A stretch of 64,000 bases of DNA from Hyperoplus lanceolatus (lineage: Eukaryota > Chordata > Actinopteri > Uranoscopiformes > Ammodytidae): NCBI GenBank assembly GCA_026929865.2, contig CM049403.1:20308001-20372000 (forward strand), read 5' to 3'. Positions 61,221 through 64,000 of the stretch are shown here, in pieces. Positions within the stretch are counted from its first letter, which is position 1; each line of letters opens with the position of its first letter. Under the pieces are notes generated by a model. It was not told where the DNA came from. It made no database searches and saw only the letters and a list, made by a program, of their open reading frames with translations. The translations under genes were made by a program, and so were the position numbers.

Positions 61221-62665
61221 GGGGCCGGTTTCCCAAAGCGTTCGTAGAGCCTTCTTAACGCTACGTCATTCGTAACCCCTACGTAGAGTTCCTACTTAAC
61301 GTTTCGCCTGTTTCCCGAAACGTTCTTTGCTACGAATCTCTTTCGTACGTTATACGTTGGTAAGGTTGGTCTGGAGCGCCCTCAGAGCCTTCTTAGCTCT
61401 ACCGTAGGGATGTTTCAGCTCTCATTTGTGTCATTTAACTAATAAATCTGACTGTATTTCATATCAAACGGACACAGCGATGACTGTATTAAATGACAAA
61501 CTGTTAAAAACGATAACTGTATATAGCGTACATATCACATTTAAAGTAAGCTATATATTTTAGCAGAATACCATTCACTCTGATTCACAAAGTGTTCAAA
61601 CTATATGAACAAGTACATAGTCATCTAACTGACTTGACAATCAGCATTAACTGATTGGATGCGATGTCCGTCAATATGAAAATACTTTATAAGGCCTACG
61701 TGATACACTATAACCTACAGTCAGATCGTTTTTATCAGTTTGATATTTAATAGTCATCGCTGTGTCCCTTTGATATGAAATACAGTCAGATGTATAAATT
61801 TAATGACAAGTGAAGTCCCTGCGATCGCTGTGGCATCGCCAGAGATAGGCTACTACAGACCCCCACATATCCTTCCGTAAGCACCATGCGTAAAACGGAC
61901 ACGAGTGACATCCCTGTTGCGCATGGAACTGCCACAAGTCATTCATGAAGAAAATAATTGCTGGAAACAATCTTAATCTCCTCCGCTGTTTCTATATTTT
62001 TCTATAGCCTAGGCTACCTTTTTTAAATCAGTATAGGCTATGGTAGTACGTTCGACCAAGGTTAACACTAGAACCATCGCACTGCGGAGCTGTCAGCTGA
62101 GCCGGCTGACAGCTCCGCAGAGCCGGCTCAGCTGACAGCAGAGTGCGTCGGATTCTCCGTCTCAAAACATGTAAACGTGTGAAAAAAATAATGAATAATC
62201 AATTAAAGCTCACCTTAAAATAAGTGTGCCATGTTACTGTTTGTTGTAATTAGGATTTTAGCTCATTTGGACGCTGTTTGGGCCGTCTGTTTTTATTGAT
62301 ATAGGCTATTGGCGATATTATATCTACTTTCAGTTTCCTTACTGACCCACCACGAAACGTGATTATTGTTCTTAAAGATACTAAGATTATAAAGCAAGAG
62401 GTGTTAAATAAATGTTTCGGTTTAGAAGGATTTCTAGTAATCTTTTATTCGCAAAGACTTGTCATGCAGCTTCGCATGAAATAAGCAGGAAATGGAAAAT
62501 CGAACTCTGAGCAATCGATTTCAGCAGTGTACGTACGACGTAAGGAGTGTTTCTCCTAAGAGACCGTTCGGGAACCAGGACTACAGAGGTAAACAACTTT
62601 GGTAAGTCATAACGTAGGAGTCTTCGTAGCTCGCTAAGAGATGCCGTTATCGGGAAACCGGCCCC
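61221..62665. mobile_element. inverted-repeat DNA element (GGGGCCGGTTTCCC ends)
   Basis: The left end GGGGCCGGTTTCCCAAAGCG and the right end, in reverse complement GGGGCCGGTTTCCCGATAAC, share 14 terminal bases, followed by TACG/CTACGAA-rich subterminal sequence. It is 1445 bp with no transposase frame. GGGCCGGTTTCCC ends are common in fish genomes (recalled, often called Harbinger-type). No target duplication was matched. Confidence 0.6.
62082..62139. repeat. overlapping palindromes with two alternative stems
   Basis: Stem 1 pairs 62082-62096 with 62106-62120 (15 bp, 9-nt loop). Stem 2 pairs 62089-62107 with 62121-62139 (19 bp, 13-nt loop). Both are perfect and share bases, so they cannot form together. 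Confidence 0.9.
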
Positions 62666-62714
62666 AGAATGGTTGAAAAATAGAATGTTTGAAAAATGTG
62701 GAATATTTGGAAGT

Positions 62715-62975
62715 TTGAATGGACTTTCTAGCTGAATTGAGGAATGAATTATGACCTTGAACTATGACCTCCAAAATGTAATCAGTTCATCTTTGAGTCA
62801 GAATCAACATTTGTACAAAATTTGAAAAACCATAGAAGCGTTCATGAGATAATGCAGTCACAAAAGGCAACGTCACAGTGACCTTGAAATTTGACCTTTG
62901 ACCTCTAAACTCTTGTGATGTCATCTCTGAGTCATACTCAACATCTGTGCAAATGTTTAAGAAAATCCGGTGAAG
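62715..62975. repeat. dispersed fish repeat (TGACCTTTGACCTC family)
   Basis: Text such as TTGACCTTTGACCTCTAAAC and ATCAGTTCATCTTTGAGTC belongs to a very frequent fish interspersed repeat, from memory. The class is not assigned and borders are approximate. The two internal halves (about 62745-62830 and 62880-62970) resemble each other. Confidence 0.5.
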
Positions 62976-63126
62976 TCTAAAATTTGGTGTTGGAACGGGG
63001 ATTCGAACCCCCAACCCTGTGTTCAGCTCAATCAGGATATTACCATGTAATTTCCTGTAGGAGCTGAACATGTAAAATGTGGAATGAAGTTTATCGGATG
63101 AAAAATGACTGAGTTAACGCAATTTG

Positions 63127-63278
63127 AATTTTCTCTCGCTCTCTCTCTCTCTCTCCCTCTCTCTCTCTCTCCCTCCCTCTCTCTCTCTCCCTCCCTCCCT
63201 CTCACTCTCTCTCTCTCCCTCCCTCTCTTTCCCTCTCTCTCTCTCTCTGTCCCTCTCTCTCCCTCTCCCTCTCTCTCA
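63127..63278. repeat. (CT)n/(CCCT)n microsatellite
   Basis: About 150 bases of almost pure C/T, with CT runs interrupted by CCCT units. It creates spurious Leu/Ser-Pro and Arg/Glu open frames on the two strands. Confidence 0.95.
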
Positions 63279-64000
63279 GAATACACGTTTCACTTGTATT
63301 CTGGATGTATCATAAGAGATCGGAGTCTTCTCCCATTCTGTGACCTACATTATCCTATGATGTCACAGCCAGGTGCAGAGGTCTCCATAGTTACTGACAG
63401 CTAATCAGTGTCAAGTGAAAACAGCTGGTACTGTACACACGTACATACACTTCTCTTCCAAACAGGATCAGACAAACTGCTGCTCATATCTCGCAAACCG
63501 TTTGTCTGACAGATAAAATGATCATACCATGAGAACCACAAGATTCCAATTAATATTCAGTGTGAAATTTAGGTCTGTATTGTAAACAATTTGGTTAGGC
63601 CAGCAAGTTGAAAATGGAGTACATTTGACATCCGATTTGAAAACTATACATTTGTTGAAAAAACTGTATCAGTTTATGAAAGAGGGGAGTCGGCTGAATA
63701 TTTATCTGTTTGAATTAAGTTTCTCGGATGAAGTATGAATGAGGAGATAGGTTTGGCGTCATGTCAAAACGCTTCGCGTTTGGATCCTTCCTCATTAATT
63801 TGCATTAAGAGATTTTTTGTTTAATAAACCTTTAATATCTCTGAAGTTATACATTTTATGAAATAATAGTGAATTATGAAAGTGTGCTCCTGTGCAAGAC
63901 GATCAGGAAACACTTTGAATGGAGTTTCTACGATGAAGTATGAACGAGTAGGAACCATCATAATTTTGCATGAAATATTAAAATTCATAAAATTAATTTG

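Noticed and set aside
62985-63030. tRNA gene suggested by GGGGATTCGAACCCCC (a T-arm on the minus strand)
   Set aside because: No D-arm, anticodon arm or matching acceptor strand around it; at most a tRNA-derived repeat fragment.
63032-63404. Arg/Glu and Leu/Ser/Pro repeat proteins
   Set aside because: They are translations of the CT microsatellite at 63127-63278.
1-64000. CRISPR arrays, bacterial operons, riboswitches
   Set aside because: All direct repeats seen are microsatellites or transposons; the window is clearly vertebrate.

Overview
This is nuclear DNA from a ray-finned fish, most likely a percomorph teleost. The genes have short vertebrate-type introns, and the intergenic DNA is full of fish repeats: Rex3-like and L2/Rex1/Jockey-type LINE ends, a V-SINE-like element, Tol2-like hAT, TTAA-flanked and Tc1/mariner-like DNA elements, and AC, GTGA and CT microsatellites. 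Five host genes can be reconstructed exon by exon with GT/AG junctions and unbroken phase. They are rubcn (Rubicon, minus strand), a 5-HT3-receptor-like Cys-loop channel (minus), a receptor-transporting-protein (RTP) gene (minus), dynlt2b (Tctex-type dynein light chain, plus) and a neuromedin-U receptor (minus). From memory, the human counterparts of the first four (RUBCN, HTR3C/D/E, RTP1/2/4, DYNLT2B) lie together on chromosome 3q27-q29, so the window looks like a conserved vertebrate neighbourhood. Layout: 1-1848, downstream flank of rubcn. 1849-2921, a long open frame running on from the last recognisable rubcn exon. 2922-23324, rubcn in 21 coding exons, including a candidate 12-nt microexon; its introns carry a TTAA-flanked MITE nested in a larger MITE, a 165-bp-arm inverted MITE pair, a SINE and LINE tails. 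23325-29700, rubcn promoter side, a Rex3-like insertion with perfect target-site duplication, a 5'-truncated LINE with an almost intact reverse transcriptase, and a nested hAT-like cluster. 29970-35339, the Cys-loop receptor (10 exons, 472 aa). 36775-39152, the RTP gene (2 exons, 159 aa). 41109-42923, dynlt2b (5 exons, 120 aa), head-to-head with the RTP gene. 43.3-46 kb, little recognisable. 46.05-48.8 kb, a tandem segmental duplication carrying a reverse-transcriptase-derived coding fossil. 49.9-54.1 kb, one LINE split by three separate insertions (a solo LTR, a hAT MITE and a Harbinger-like MITE), each with its own target-site duplication. 54.25-56.5 kb, a TA-flanked DNA element containing a Tol2-like hAT. 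57466-59932, the neuromedin-U receptor. 61.2-62.7 kb, another inverted-repeat element with competing hairpins. 62.7-64 kb, dispersed repeat and a CT microsatellite. The genes do not form one pathway: Rubicon acts in autophagy/endosome control, the channel and the neuromedin receptor in signalling, RTP in receptor trafficking or antiviral response, and DYNLT2B in the dynein-2 motor of cilia. The most interesting signals are the 357-codon extension after the Rubicon zinc-finger exon with a recurring amphipathic motif, the microexon, the (TG)25 tract against a Rubicon splice acceptor, the Cys-loop receptor lacking key serotonin-contact residues, and the datable nest of insertions at 49.9-54.1 kb. 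No search could be run; family names rest on recalled sequences.
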